Part shown: positions 20,999 to 30,894 of the stretch, piece after piece
Layout of the letters: every line of letters begins with the position of its first letter
Numbering within the stretch: position 1 is the stretch's first letter
Assembly: GCA_019634385.1 (NCBI GenBank)
Contig: JAHQVK010000050.1
Location: 84,072 to 148,071, forward strand
DNA length: 64,000 nt
Direction: 5' to 3'
Source: Myxococcales bacterium
GTDB lineage: Bacteria > Myxococcota > Kuafuiibacteriia > Kuafuiibacteriales > Kuafuiibacteriaceae
Made by a program: the position numbers and the translations under genes
The notes under the pieces: generated by a model
Databases searched by the model: none
The model's input: the letters and a program-made list of their open reading frames with translations, nothing else
What the model was told of the DNA's origin: nothing

Positions 20999-22009
20999 TT
21001 AATCTCCTTCGGCGAGAGTAGAAATTTTCTGCTCTTCGGCTTCTGATCGCCCTCCGCCCGTCCCCGAGAGCAACGCCATTGCAGCAATGGTATATTGGGT
21101 GAGTCGGGCCACTAATGCGATGGCGATCGCGCGAGCAAAATCGTCTGAAAGCCCCAGGACTGGTGCAAAAACTCTGTAAAAAGTTTCAGTGATACCAACC
21201 GCATTCGGGACCATTTCTCCCATACCCGCCCCCACCAAATGGATACCTTGGGCGACAAAAGCGGACGGCACGGTCAGCTGACCACCAATTGCGAGAAGAA
21301 TTATCCCGTACTGTAGCGCTTGAATAATTCTTCCCAAAGATGTCCACCACAAAGCCCAACCGGGCCACATACGCGCAGGCTGAGCCGCATCCAAAGCCTC
21401 GGCATAAGGCTGAACAAAGGGCAACCATCGAGCCAATTTCGCTCCGAGTGCCGAACGTGAGGAGAGAAACAACATACCGGTCCCCAGAGCCCCAGTAGCA
21501 AGGCCGTTCAGAACCAGTAACCAGGCCAGGCTATGAAAAACCCCCACCCCTGAAACAACAGCAATCCAGCACGGGACCGAGATCACGGTATTTGCGAGGA
21601 GGGTTACGCCTTGTAGTTGGGCAGCAGCAGTCGCCGCATGAAGCCCGACGTACCGAGATAACTGAGCCGCCCTCATGACTTCCCCACCGGCACGTCCGGC
21701 CGGCAAGAGAACCATCACTCCGTAAGCGACCGTAGCGCTCCGTATCCACACCCTCCAAGGTATTCGTTCTCCGCCGTGCTCTCTGAGCAAAAACCGCAGA
21801 CCAACCGCATCCATAGAGATCCAAGCCACTTCAAGAAGGAATATCAGGGGAAGCCACGGCGCAGCCCGTACCATCACTTCGAGCACCTGCTCTGGCCCAG
21901 ACTCACGAATCAAGAAAACTACCGCGATTGCTCCGAACCCAAGGAGCAACCAGCGACCATACTTTTGGAGAAGACTAACCAGTCTACCCCGTGCCCCAGG
22001 ATAGGACAT
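20999..22009 (-). CDS. Flippase-like / lysylphosphatidylglycerol synthase TM-region family (UPF0104) membrane protein
   Basis: Multi-TM protein with YGVMVLLPAGRAGGEVMRAAQLSRYVGLHAATAAAQLQGVTLLANT and MGEMVPNAVGITETFYRVFAPVLGLSDDFARAIAIALVARL. Confidence 0.75.
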   Translation of the reverse strand: MSYPGARGRLVSLLQKYGRWLLLGFGAIAVVFLIRESGPEQVLEVMVRAAPWLPLIFLLEVAWISMDAVGLRFLLREHGGERIPWRVWIRSATVAYGVMVLLPAGRAGGEVMRAAQLSRYVGLHAATAAAQLQGVTLLANTVISVPCWIAVVSGVGVFHSLAWLLVLNGLATGALGTGMLFLSSRSALGAKLARWLPFVQPYAEALDAAQPARMWPGWALWWTSLGRIIQALQYGIILLAIGGQLTVPSAFVAQGIHLVGAGMGEMVPNAVGITETFYRVFAPVLGLSDDFARAIAIALVARLTQYTIAAMALLSGTGGGRSEAEEQKISTLAEGD

Positions 22010-22014
22010 CAGGC

Positions 22015-23661
22015 TTAAGCAACCGTCCCACGGAGTGACCGAAGGAGGTCACGCCCGGCATCATCTACGATCCGCGGAAACTTCGTCTGGACGCTAGTGC
22101 GACCAGATTCACGCATAAAACGTTCAACGGAGCCGCGAGGTAGGACGATCAGTTCCGGCGGCAGAATGGCCGCGTCCTTCGAGCGGTGTTCACGGTAGAC
22201 ACGATTTTCCACACAGAGACCCTCGTCGAACGCACGAGCAAAGGCAGCTGGATCCGGTGGAACATCACTTTCAAACTCAGCAAACAACAAATAACGCGAC
22301 TTTGCTGTCCCTTCGACTCCAACATCTGCACCCGCCGCATAATCCACGGTCGTAACTGCAAACTGCCCAAGCGCATGATCCATAGCTCGTTGAACTTCCA
22401 CATGGGTGGTCAATTCTTGGGTCGTGCTCAAGCACCCAGACAAGCGTCCGGCAAACTCGATTCGAGGGGGAGAAACGCTCGGGAACCGCACAATATCACC
22501 GAGTTTATAGGAATAGAGTCCCGAACACGTGGACACCAAGATCGCGTAGTTGACCCCCGGTTGGACATCCCAAAGGGGCAACCGAGTGGGCCGGGGCGCA
22601 TCCAATTCATCAACGGGGACAAACTCAAAGAATACTCCACGGTCAGGAATCATCAACATCCCAGGCTGACCCGAGTGGTCCGAAACCGCAAGCAGACCAC
22701 CCTCTGTGGCGTTATAGGTATCCACAAGGACCAAGTCTTCGCGACCGACCCGTTCTCGTATCACCGGAAGATATGGCTCTGCAGCGACCCCGCCACCTAT
22801 CAAAAATCTAAGATTTGGCCACAAATCCGAAACATTCCGTACCCGGCGGCCCCGGCGATAAGCCACCTCTAGGAGTTTATCGAACAGCAACGAAAACCAG
22901 CAGGTTGTCCCCGTAATCGTACGCACATCGTAGTCGAGATATTGCTCAGCGATCATCGTCAGTTTTTTGTCATAGTCTGACTCCAGCTGCGCCGGACCGT
23001 GAGGAATGTACAAAGGCCGAGCCAGCATAGGCACCTTCGTAAACATCAACGCTGGGTTGCACGTCACCTTGACCGCCCCCTGGTCCTTCATAGTCGTGGG
23101 GGGCAACAGACCCAAGGTATAACCCGTGGCAAAACGATCATCTTTGGCCCAAAACAGATAACGAAATAGCGCATCCGTTCCCATAGCCCGCTGATATCTA
23201 ATCTGGCGTTCAGTTATAGGTAGAAACTTTGATCGTCCCTGATTGGAACTTCCTGATGAGTTGCCAAAGTATGGCACAAACTCGGGCACCAATAGATTTT
23301 TCTCTCCGGCCATCATTCGCTCAATAGCGGGGAAAAAACTATCGTAGTCACCGATCGGCACCCTGTCCGTCCAGTCAGAATAGGTCCTTATTTCACGAAA
23401 ACCATGAAGGCGACCAAACTCTGTGCCAGCTGCATGACGCGCCAATCGCCGCATCTGCCCAAGCTGGGTGGTCTGAATTTGCTCAAGCGCCCGGTCCCAC
23501 GCCGGAATTCGTATCCGAGCCGCCGCAAGCAGTCCCTGTGCAACCCATTTGGGATAAGGGGATGGCTTGACAAAACGGACTGACGTTGATAGCGGGGGCC
23601 GCCTGATGCTGGACGTGGCGCTGTACGAAACCATCTTCGGCCGTCGCTTAGCCTTCGCCAC
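22015..23661 (-). CDS. GH3 auxin-responsive-promoter-family acyl-adenylate/amide synthetase
   Basis: GH3-like ANL pattern: NSSGSSNQGRSKFLPIT, CTWF-like TGTTCWFSLLFDKLLE, YNATEGGLLAVSD, LVSTCSGLYSYKLGDIVRFP, EFAGRLSGCLSTTQELTTHVEVQRAM. Confidence 0.85.
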   Translation of the reverse strand: MAKAKRRPKMVSYSATSSIRRPPLSTSVRFVKPSPYPKWVAQGLLAAARIRIPAWDRALEQIQTTQLGQMRRLARHAAGTEFGRLHGFREIRTYSDWTDRVPIGDYDSFFPAIERMMAGEKNLLVPEFVPYFGNSSGSSNQGRSKFLPITERQIRYQRAMGTDALFRYLFWAKDDRFATGYTLGLLPPTTMKDQGAVKVTCNPALMFTKVPMLARPLYIPHGPAQLESDYDKKLTMIAEQYLDYDVRTITGTTCWFSLLFDKLLEVAYRRGRRVRNVSDLWPNLRFLIGGGVAAEPYLPVIRERVGREDLVLVDTYNATEGGLLAVSDHSGQPGMLMIPDRGVFFEFVPVDELDAPRPTRLPLWDVQPGVNYAILVSTCSGLYSYKLGDIVRFPSVSPPRIEFAGRLSGCLSTTQELTTHVEVQRAMDHALGQFAVTTVDYAAGADVGVEGTAKSRYLLFAEFESDVPPDPAAFARAFDEGLCVENRVYREHRSKDAAILPPELIVLPRGSVERFMRESGRTSVQTKFPRIVDDAGRDLLRSLRGTVA

Positions 23662-23706
23662 GTTAGATGGCTAGCGTTTTTCGCGTGCTGTGCGCGGCTT
23701 CAAGGA

Positions 23707-24009
23707 TTAAAACCCATTTACCATCAGGGTTCGAATCAGGTGACCCACACCACTGAGCCCCACGATCACCAGCATAGGCGATACGTCCAATCCCCCCAAC
23801 GACTCAGGAGAAATAAGCGCGCGAAGCGGCCTACACAGCGGTTCGGTCAGCGCGTGGGTGATGTTCCGAGGGAAAGCCTCTGCGTTTGGGACTACCCACG
23901 AAAGGATAACCTCCATCACCATCACCATACTCAACACTCGCAACAGTAAGAGTACAAACTCCATAGCTACCATCTCGGCACTATACCTCGTTAGCCAAAC
24001 AACCGCCAT
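23707..24009 (-). CDS. YggT family membrane protein
   Basis: Short two-TM-region protein with VILSWVVPNAEAFPRNITHALTEPLCRPLRALISPESLGGLDVSPMLVIVGL. Confidence 0.8.
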   Translation of the reverse strand: MAVVWLTRYSAEMVAMEFVLLLLRVLSMVMVMEVILSWVVPNAEAFPRNITHALTEPLCRPLRALISPESLGGLDVSPMLVIVGLSGVGHLIRTLMVNGF

Positions 24010-24242
24010 CTATTCGACATAAACTGAGGACATGTCTTCATCACCGGCCCTTGTCTCCTACCCTGTCCCTGATTCAAACGAATATCCGACTGCTTACTTA
24101 CAAGAGCCCCCCTCGTGAATCGAGTGGCGCAACACAAACAAACGGCGAAACGGGTCGCTGAACTCGACTAGGAACTATTACGAAGGCCTGCAGTGCCTGA
24201 ATGTTCGGCTGCGTCCTCTAGGCTCGGTTCGCTTTCCCATAT

Positions 24243-26591
24243 TCAGCACGGTAACGCGGGGGTTTGCAGTGCGGTATCGAGGACTTCCGCCATGGTATCA
24301 ACCAAGACCACCTCAAGGTCATTCCTGACGTCGTCAGGAACATCTGCCAAGTCAGGCTCATTAGCCCTCGGGAGAATTACTCGCTTGAGCCCACGCGCGT
24401 GCGCAGCAAGGACCTTAGACTTAATCCCTCCCACTGCTAACACCCGACCTCGAAGGGATACTTCTCCGGTCATCGCCAAATCTGAGGCAACGGGACGTCC
24501 CGACAACAACGAAGCCAGGGCGGTGAACATTGTAACCCCTGCCGACGGACCATCTTTTGGGGTCGCACCAGCGGGAACGTGGACATGAACATCCCGGTGT
24601 TCAGCCACATCGGGGGGTATCTCCAGATTCACCGCATTCGATAGTACGTAGGTTAGAGCTGCATGTGCAGACTCTTTCATCACCTCCCCTAGTTGGCCCG
24701 TAAGTCGAAGCTTTCCGTTGCCGGGCAAGTCTGAAGCTTCGACGTATAGAATGTCACCACCGGTGGGAGTCCAGGCTAGGCCGGTGGCAATCCCTGGTCT
24801 AGCGAGACCTTCATGCCCTTCGGATCGAAAACGGCGGCGCCCAATGTATGCTTCAAGGAGCTCCGACTCAATCCTCATCGCTGATATCAATTCACCCTTC
24901 GCCTTTTTCACCGCAGCGGCCCGGAATATTTTACCCACCGTCCGCTGTAATTGACGAACACCTGCCTCTCGGGTCCACCCGGCAATAACGGCGTCTAGGG
25001 TATCATCCGATATTTCGACATCTGTTACGTCGACCCCCGCATTGCGAGCCAGTTTAGGAAGTACATAAGTTCGAGCGATCACTCGCTTCTCCAATTGTGT
25101 ATACCCCTCCACTTCCACCACTTCCATCCGGTCCAACAACGCGGCCGGAATGGTTGATAGATCATTAGCAGTAGCAATAAATAGCGCCTTCGAAAGGTCG
25201 AAAGGTACTTCGAGATAGTGGTCGGTAAACGCGTGGTTTTGCTCCGGATCCAACACCTCTAATAATGCTGCAGACGGATCTCCATGATACCCGCTGCCAA
25301 GTTTATCAACCTCATCGAGCAGAATAATGGGATCTCGTACTTGTTGCCTACGTAAGCCTGCAACCACCCGTCCTGGCCGAGCACCCACATAAGTGCGCCG
25401 ATGACCACGGATCTCTGCCTCGTCCCGGAGTCCACCAAGCGCAATCCTCACCAGTTTCCGACCAGTTGCCGCAGCGATCGCTTCTGCAATCGAGGTTTTA
25501 CCAACCCCTGGCGGCCCCACGAGTAAAAGAACATCCGCACGCCCCTCCCCGTCTAAGGTCCGTACTGCAAGGTGTTGCACCACCTGCTTTTTTACTTCCG
25601 CAAGACCAAAATGGCTTTCGCCAAGCTTTGCCTCCACCTCAAGCAAACTGGCTTGCCCCACCGAGGACCGCTCCCAAGGAAGATCGGAAATCCATTCCAA
25701 CCAATCGATAGATACCGTTCGCTCCGCACTCCCTTGGGGCACACGACGCACTCGTTTGAGCTCTCGATCAACACTTCTACGAACCGGCGGAGGCAGAGGT
25801 TGGTCAGCAAGCTTCGTGGTGAGGAGCTCGATCTCATCTTCTTCCCCTTCCCCAAGTTCTTGCTGGATGGCCTCCATCTGTTTGCGTAGGATAGCTTTGC
25901 GCTCTACTCCCCGAACATCGTTGGATACTCGCTCTTGGATGTTCTTTTGAGCGTCCAGTATCTCTTCCATCACTACCAACTGAGCCAGTACCTTTTCGAC
26001 TCGAACCTTCGGCTCCGTCGTCAGCAGAATGTCGCGTTTCCACTCAGCGGGAGCTTCCATAACTGCAGCCACCACATCCGCGAGCTCATGCGGATGATCG
26101 AGGATCTGGATCAAGTGTCGTATATGACCAGGCACCTGAGCCTTTTCCGCCACTCGCTCAACAGACGTCTGCAACTCTCGTTGCAAAGCTAGCCACTCAA
26201 CATCCTCGCTCCATACCTCATCTACGGGTACCCACCTAACCTGAAGAAAGGGTGTCTCTTGCGTTATCTCCTCTATCCGCACCCTTGCTTTACCTTCGAA
26301 AACTTGGGCTCGACGCCCAGGCTCGGTGACTAAGGGCTCTCCAACTTTGGCAAGAATCCCGATGGTCAGGAGACGATCAGGAACAACAACTTCATCAGTA
26401 TCAGTTTGAATGGCTACGATCAGCCATCCATCATGCTCTGCCGCGGCTTCTAGCGCAGCAAGGGACACCGCTCGAGCTACGTTAAACGGCGCCCCAACTC
26501 CAGGCAGCAACATCCCCTGCCGAAGAGGTACAACCGGCAACTCCGATGAGATCGTGTCCGGAATATCTAGTTCCTGGGAATACTTGGCCAC
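24243..26591 (-). CDS. lon: ATP-dependent protease Lon
   Basis: LLLVGPPGVGKTSIAEAIAAATGRKLVRIALGGLRDEAEIRGHRRTYVGARPGRV; proteolytic Ser motif PKDGPSAGVTMFTALASLLSGRPV. Confidence 0.97.
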   Translation of the reverse strand: MAKYSQELDIPDTISSELPVVPLRQGMLLPGVGAPFNVARAVSLAALEAAAEHDGWLIVAIQTDTDEVVVPDRLLTIGILAKVGEPLVTEPGRRAQVFEGKARVRIEEITQETPFLQVRWVPVDEVWSEDVEWLALQRELQTSVERVAEKAQVPGHIRHLIQILDHPHELADVVAAVMEAPAEWKRDILLTTEPKVRVEKVLAQLVVMEEILDAQKNIQERVSNDVRGVERKAILRKQMEAIQQELGEGEEDEIELLTTKLADQPLPPPVRRSVDRELKRVRRVPQGSAERTVSIDWLEWISDLPWERSSVGQASLLEVEAKLGESHFGLAEVKKQVVQHLAVRTLDGEGRADVLLLVGPPGVGKTSIAEAIAAATGRKLVRIALGGLRDEAEIRGHRRTYVGARPGRVVAGLRRQQVRDPIILLDEVDKLGSGYHGDPSAALLEVLDPEQNHAFTDHYLEVPFDLSKALFIATANDLSTIPAALLDRMEVVEVEGYTQLEKRVIARTYVLPKLARNAGVDVTDVEISDDTLDAVIAGWTREAGVRQLQRTVGKIFRAAAVKKAKGELISAMRIESELLEAYIGRRRFRSEGHEGLARPGIATGLAWTPTGGDILYVEASDLPGNGKLRLTGQLGEVMKESAHAALTYVLSNAVNLEIPPDVAEHRDVHVHVPAGATPKDGPSAGVTMFTALASLLSGRPVASDLAMTGEVSLRGRVLAVGGIKSKVLAAHARGLKRVILPRANEPDLADVPDDVRNDLEVVLVDTMAEVLDTALQTPALPC

Positions 26592-26717
26592 ATCGCCTCC
26601 ATCCGCAGGTACAAACCCGCGGTGGAGGAACGCTAGGCACCCAAGGTACCGGGGTCAAATAGGCTGCCTCTAAGGACACACCTTCACCATTGAGAAGGGT
26701 CCTTACTCAGGCTCCGG

Positions 26718-26833
26718 TATACTGCAGAAATCACTTGGGTTGAACCCAAGTTCCTGCTGCTACGCCGGGCTATGCCCCGCTGCGCGACCACTTGGTGATT
26801 CTTACAGAATCGCTTCAAGTGGTCTTTGCTGTA
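26718..26833 (+). repeat. Family-1 hairpin element, copy R2
   Basis: tatactgcagaaatcacttgggttgaacccaagttcctgctgctacgccgggctatgccccgctgcgcgaccacttggtgattcttacagaatcgcttcaagtggtctttgctgta. Confidence 0.92.
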
Positions 26834-26863
26834 GAGGGTGTATTTGCTGACTCTGGCCACTGA

Positions 26864-28813
26864 TTATGGCAGCCGAAACGCATCAGATATGTACATCCAT
26901 AACTTGGAAGATGCTTTGCCAGGAACTACGAACGACGGCCTAATATTAACTTCGTCCGGCAGTTTCATCGAAGGCCGCACCACATCAACCGCCATGGTGG
27001 ACGTTGTAGTGGTCGGCAATACCGGGAAACGCAACAGCCCAACCAGCTTGGTTTCTTCTTCTTCCGCAACAGCCCAGACCGAACCATACAAAATATAAGG
27101 CTTATCCAGAGAATGAGGGACCGTCAGTGTCAACACTGATGAGGCCACATCCAGCTCTGCAGAGATACCTTCGATGGGTTTCAGCAATGCTGCCGCCACC
27201 TCTGGGTCTTCGTCCGGAATGTCCACAAGAAACTTGGCGAACTGGGAGGCATAGAATAAATTACGGGGTTCTACCTCTAGAACCCGTTGCTGTAACTGAA
27301 TAGCCTCCTCATGACGCCCCACACGAAATAGGGTTGCTGCTAAAACAGAGCGGTACTCTCGGCGGGCTGAAGCGCGTGTCTCGAGGCCTACCGCTCGTTC
27401 CGCGGCCTCAACGGCCAGCTGCTCTCGGTCATTCACCACTTCTTCAGTGGACAGAGCGATCCCCATCGCATAGCGACTCAGGACCTCTGGATTGTGCATG
27501 TGGGCTACCACAATACGCTCAAAGGCCAATCCTCGGCCCTTAAGGTCCTCAAGCGCCCACGCACCCGCGCCCACATGAAGACTTAGCAGCACAAGGGAGA
27601 CCGCACTTATCCACCGAGGACTATGGACCAACGGCAACTCCGGATCGCGGTCCGTAACCATAGCCGCCACCCCCGCACCAGTAAGAAGGCCAAACAAGAC
27701 CCCTGGGATGGAAATGCCATACACCGACAAGCGGTAATCAGAGACCAATCCCCAGATAGCCCCCACCAGTGAAAATCCATGGATCGACAGAACGATCAAT
27801 GACAGCAAAATAAGCCACATCCACCACTGACGATTGAGGCGAAAACCCATCGGCATCCGTCGGTGATAGCGTTGAGCCGTAAATGCGAGGGTGCCGATAA
27901 GTCCGGCCACCGGGATAACTGCCCCGGCGTGCATCGGCGAACCTGGGTAGTATGCCGCCATCAATCCCCCCACTAACGACGAACCAAGGATCGAAAGAGC
28001 GGCCGTGCCATGACCAAGCAAACGCTCCACAAGCGAACCAAGGATAAACACTCCGGGTATCACAAGTAGCGGCTGAAGCTGCCAAGTGTGATGCACCCAA
28101 TTCGCGGTTAGGGCCAGGTACGGGCCCGCAGCATCCACGAGCTCTGGGGACACAGCTCCCAACGAAGCAACATCCAGCACTCCAACCAAGCACCCAGTTG
28201 TCACCAGATACACATGGATACTGACCAGGACGGCTACCACAGCCCACGTAACAACAGGTAAGCGCGCAAAAGCAAAACCGCAACGATGTGCTTGGTGGTC
28301 CAGCATATCCAATCGTCGGTGCCCATCGGCCGCTTCTTCAACAATACGACGCCGAATCGACTCAACCAGCCGCTCGGGATCACCGGAACGAAACAGATGT
28401 AGGGGAAAGACAAAATCTCGATCTTCGGTGGCAATAAATACAAAACCAGAGAGAGGTTGGCGGTGAACAAAGAGCCCGTGGATGTGGCGAAAACGCACCG
28501 CCAAAAGCGTTGTGTCCGCAAACGGAATGTGGACTCGGTCTGGCAATACCTCAATAGACATCGGCAACCGACGACGCCCCGACGTTGCAAAAACGCCGGA
28601 GAGAAAGGTCACAAACGTCGTAAGAAGCAGCAACCGGACTAGACCGTCTTGAGCCAACAACGAGTTGGCGTTCAAAATAGCCACCAACCCCACCGCAGTG
28701 ACAATGCTTACATAAAACCGAAAGCCAAACACCGGCGGGACCCGCAACGAATAACGTTCTGTCTGGTCGGAGTCCGACGAGCGGTGATGATTGATAGGTG
28801 GGTCTTCGCTCAT
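26864..28813 (-). CDS. Rhomboid-fold membrane protein with C-terminal TPR-like region (probable pseudo-protease)
   Basis: Rhomboid core ANWVHHTWQLQPLLVIPGVFILGSLVERLLGHGTAALSILGSSLVGGLMAAYYPGSPMHAGAVIPVAGLIG; TPR-like ATLFRVGRHEEAIQLQQRVLEVEPRNLFYASQFAKFL. Confidence 0.75.
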   Translation of the reverse strand: MSEDPPINHHRSSDSDQTERYSLRVPPVFGFRFYVSIVTAVGLVAILNANSLLAQDGLVRLLLLTTFVTFLSGVFATSGRRRLPMSIEVLPDRVHIPFADTTLLAVRFRHIHGLFVHRQPLSGFVFIATEDRDFVFPLHLFRSGDPERLVESIRRRIVEEAADGHRRLDMLDHQAHRCGFAFARLPVVTWAVVAVLVSIHVYLVTTGCLVGVLDVASLGAVSPELVDAAGPYLALTANWVHHTWQLQPLLVIPGVFILGSLVERLLGHGTAALSILGSSLVGGLMAAYYPGSPMHAGAVIPVAGLIGTLAFTAQRYHRRMPMGFRLNRQWWMWLILLSLIVLSIHGFSLVGAIWGLVSDYRLSVYGISIPGVLFGLLTGAGVAAMVTDRDPELPLVHSPRWISAVSLVLLSLHVGAGAWALEDLKGRGLAFERIVVAHMHNPEVLSRYAMGIALSTEEVVNDREQLAVEAAERAVGLETRASARREYRSVLAATLFRVGRHEEAIQLQQRVLEVEPRNLFYASQFAKFLVDIPDEDPEVAAALLKPIEGISAELDVASSVLTLTVPHSLDKPYILYGSVWAVAEEEETKLVGLLRFPVLPTTTTSTMAVDVVRPSMKLPDEVNIRPSFVVPGKASSKLWMYISDAFRLP

Positions 28814-28871
28814 AAGATCAATGAGACATTAGTCGTCCCCAATTCGGTTGGCAGCTTCTATCCGCTCCTAC

Positions 28872-30209
28872 TCACTCGAGCCGCACTTCTCGCCATGTTC
28901 CACGCAGCCACAAATTTGCAAGAATGAACGATTGTAGCACCCTATAGGCAATTTGAGCTAACCAAAGTGTCAGCAGACTTGCACTACATACCATTCCCAA
29001 CCAGTAGGCAAGCGGCAAAAATAGACACCACTGCAACACCAAAGAGACCCGTAAAACGAGTCCAGGGGAGCCTGTTCCTGCCAAAGCATTCTGAAATACG
29101 AGGCCCATCACCTCAAAGGGAATACCCAAACAATAGCAGCGAAGTAGGGTCACCCCAAGAGCGCGAGTCAATGGATCCTTAATGAAGAAGCCTACGATAA
29201 CATCGGCATAAGCAATTAAGGCCGGTGCCACGACGAGCAACATCCCCATCGCCACACCGGCCACTTCAACCCCCCAGCGCGTGGCCTCCTCAAGCTCCTT
29301 CCGTCCTAAGGCTTGACCTGCCAACGTTCCTGCTGCCTGCCCAAAAGCCAACCCAGGAAGTACAACAATGAGCGTCAAGTTATTGATGACGTGAGTCGCA
29401 GCAGCTTCGCGAGTACCCAGTTGGGTGATGATCCAAAAAAATGTCGCCAGCCCGAGAGAGAAGCTGACCTTATGAACACATGACGGCACCAGCAACCGAA
29501 GCAGGGTAAGTAACGTTGAGCCCTTGGGAACCACGAGCACCATTTCATCGGGAGCCACCCAGCGAAACCGTAGGACTATGTAGGCTATAGAACCGATGTA
29601 GGTCGCAATACAGCTCGCAAGTCCGGCACCAAAGGTTCCCATCGGCGGGAATCCCAACCATCCGTAAATAAAGACACCATTAAGGCAAATATTGGAGACG
29701 TGCGTCAGTAATATCGTATTCAGATAGATTGTGGGCTTGCCGATGGCATTCCAATATCCACGAAAGGCAAAGTTTACGCCCATGGCAGCGATGCATGGAC
29801 CACGAGCCCGGAAATAAGCAGAGCCCAGTTGAGCCACTTCTTCATCAGGGCTCAGCACAGCAAAGATATCTCCGGCAGACATCACCATCATGGCCCCCAT
29901 GGGTAAACCCCAAGAAAGCGCAATCAGTACCGCTCCATTAAGAGGCTCGGCCAGGTCTCGACTTCGCCCCTGCCCCCATCGACGAGCGACCATAGACTGT
30001 ACACCAGACGACAAACCAATTCCGCTTGACGAAGCCACAAAAAAGACCAGCGCCCCTAATCCTACGGCAGCTAAGGCCGAGTCTCCCAAGCTCCCGACCA
30101 TCGCTGTATCCACCACATTCAAGATATTTTGCGATATGACAGCACCTACGATCGGCAACCCCAAAGATAGAATGGTGGATAAGCGCTGAACCCATGTTTG
30201 CCTGCGCAT
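28872..30209 (-). CDS. MATE family efflux transporter
   Basis: Multi-TM; LGLPIVGAVISQNILNVVDTAMVGSLGDSALAAVGLG, GLSSGVQSMVARRWGQG, FRGYWNAIGKP. ATG at 30209 fits the first TM better than the ORF-track start at 30365. Confidence 0.9.
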   Translation of the reverse strand: MRRQTWVQRLSTILSLGLPIVGAVISQNILNVVDTAMVGSLGDSALAAVGLGALVFFVASSSGIGLSSGVQSMVARRWGQGRSRDLAEPLNGAVLIALSWGLPMGAMMVMSAGDIFAVLSPDEEVAQLGSAYFRARGPCIAAMGVNFAFRGYWNAIGKPTIYLNTILLTHVSNICLNGVFIYGWLGFPPMGTFGAGLASCIATYIGSIAYIVLRFRWVAPDEMVLVVPKGSTLLTLLRLLVPSCVHKVSFSLGLATFFWIITQLGTREAAATHVINNLTLIVVLPGLAFGQAAGTLAGQALGRKELEEATRWGVEVAGVAMGMLLVVAPALIAYADVIVGFFIKDPLTRALGVTLLRCYCLGIPFEVMGLVFQNALAGTGSPGLVLRVSLVLQWCLFLPLAYWLGMVCSASLLTLWLAQIAYRVLQSFILANLWLRGTWREVRLE

Positions 30210-30322
30210 CACCCGTTGATTACCTCCGCCACTATCGTCCACAAGGGTGCGTACTAGATATTTCCCGCAGGCGCTTGCACGTAACACCCAAGACGTCCAC
30301 TCTATTGAGCGAAGGCCGCAAA

Positions 30323-30739
30323 ATGTCGTTGATTTCCCACGAGTCAAATCCGTCACAACCACCACTACGCATTCTGGTAGTTGATGACGACGACGCAGTT
30401 CGTGGGGTCATTAAACGAGTGCTGGAACGCCTAGGACATCAAGTTGAAGCTTGCGCTTCCGCATCTGAAGCCGAAGCTCGGTGTAATTGCTCCACCGACG
30501 TGGCCATGATCGATCTTCACCTAGGGGACAATGGCGAAGATGGCTGGGCCGTTCTCGAGAGGTGTAAGCTCCGTTACCCAAAAACCTGTTTCATACTCAC
30601 ATCTGGTGCTCGACCGGATCTGCCCCACCCCGCACATGGTGGCCCGCTTTTCCTTCGTAAACCATTCTCCCGGGCCGAATTGGTCAATCTACTCGAAACA
30701 GTACGCGCCAAACTTGCCAACCAAACCTCCCTATTATAG
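30323..30739 (+). CDS. Response regulator receiver-domain protein
   Basis: LRILVVDDDDAVRGVIKRVLERLGHQVEAC, VAMIDLHLGDNGEDGW (phospho-Asp), FILTSGA, PLFLRKPFSRAELV (switch Lys). Confidence 0.9.
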   Translation: MSLISHESNPSQPPLRILVVDDDDAVRGVIKRVLERLGHQVEACASASEAEARCNCSTDVAMIDLHLGDNGEDGWAVLERCKLRYPKTCFILTSGARPDLPHPAHGGPLFLRKPFSRAELVNLLETVRAKLANQTSLL

Positions 30740-30894
30740 GGCCCCTGTAATCAGTCGTCGGCCGCGGGCCTATTTGAAACCAGCGAGACGGCTTCACCAA
30801 CCTACCCTCACCGCGCTCAGTCCCCCTCGTTAGCACTGCGTTATCCAGTGGAAGTAGCCTGACGCGGGCGCCAACCTGATATAAGACAACACCA

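Noticed and set aside
24010-24242. Possible tRNA or IS remnant between yggT and lon
   Set aside because: No cloverleaf could be read. The short resemblance of TCCCTGATTCAA..ATCCG to 53095-53118 is too weak to support a feature.
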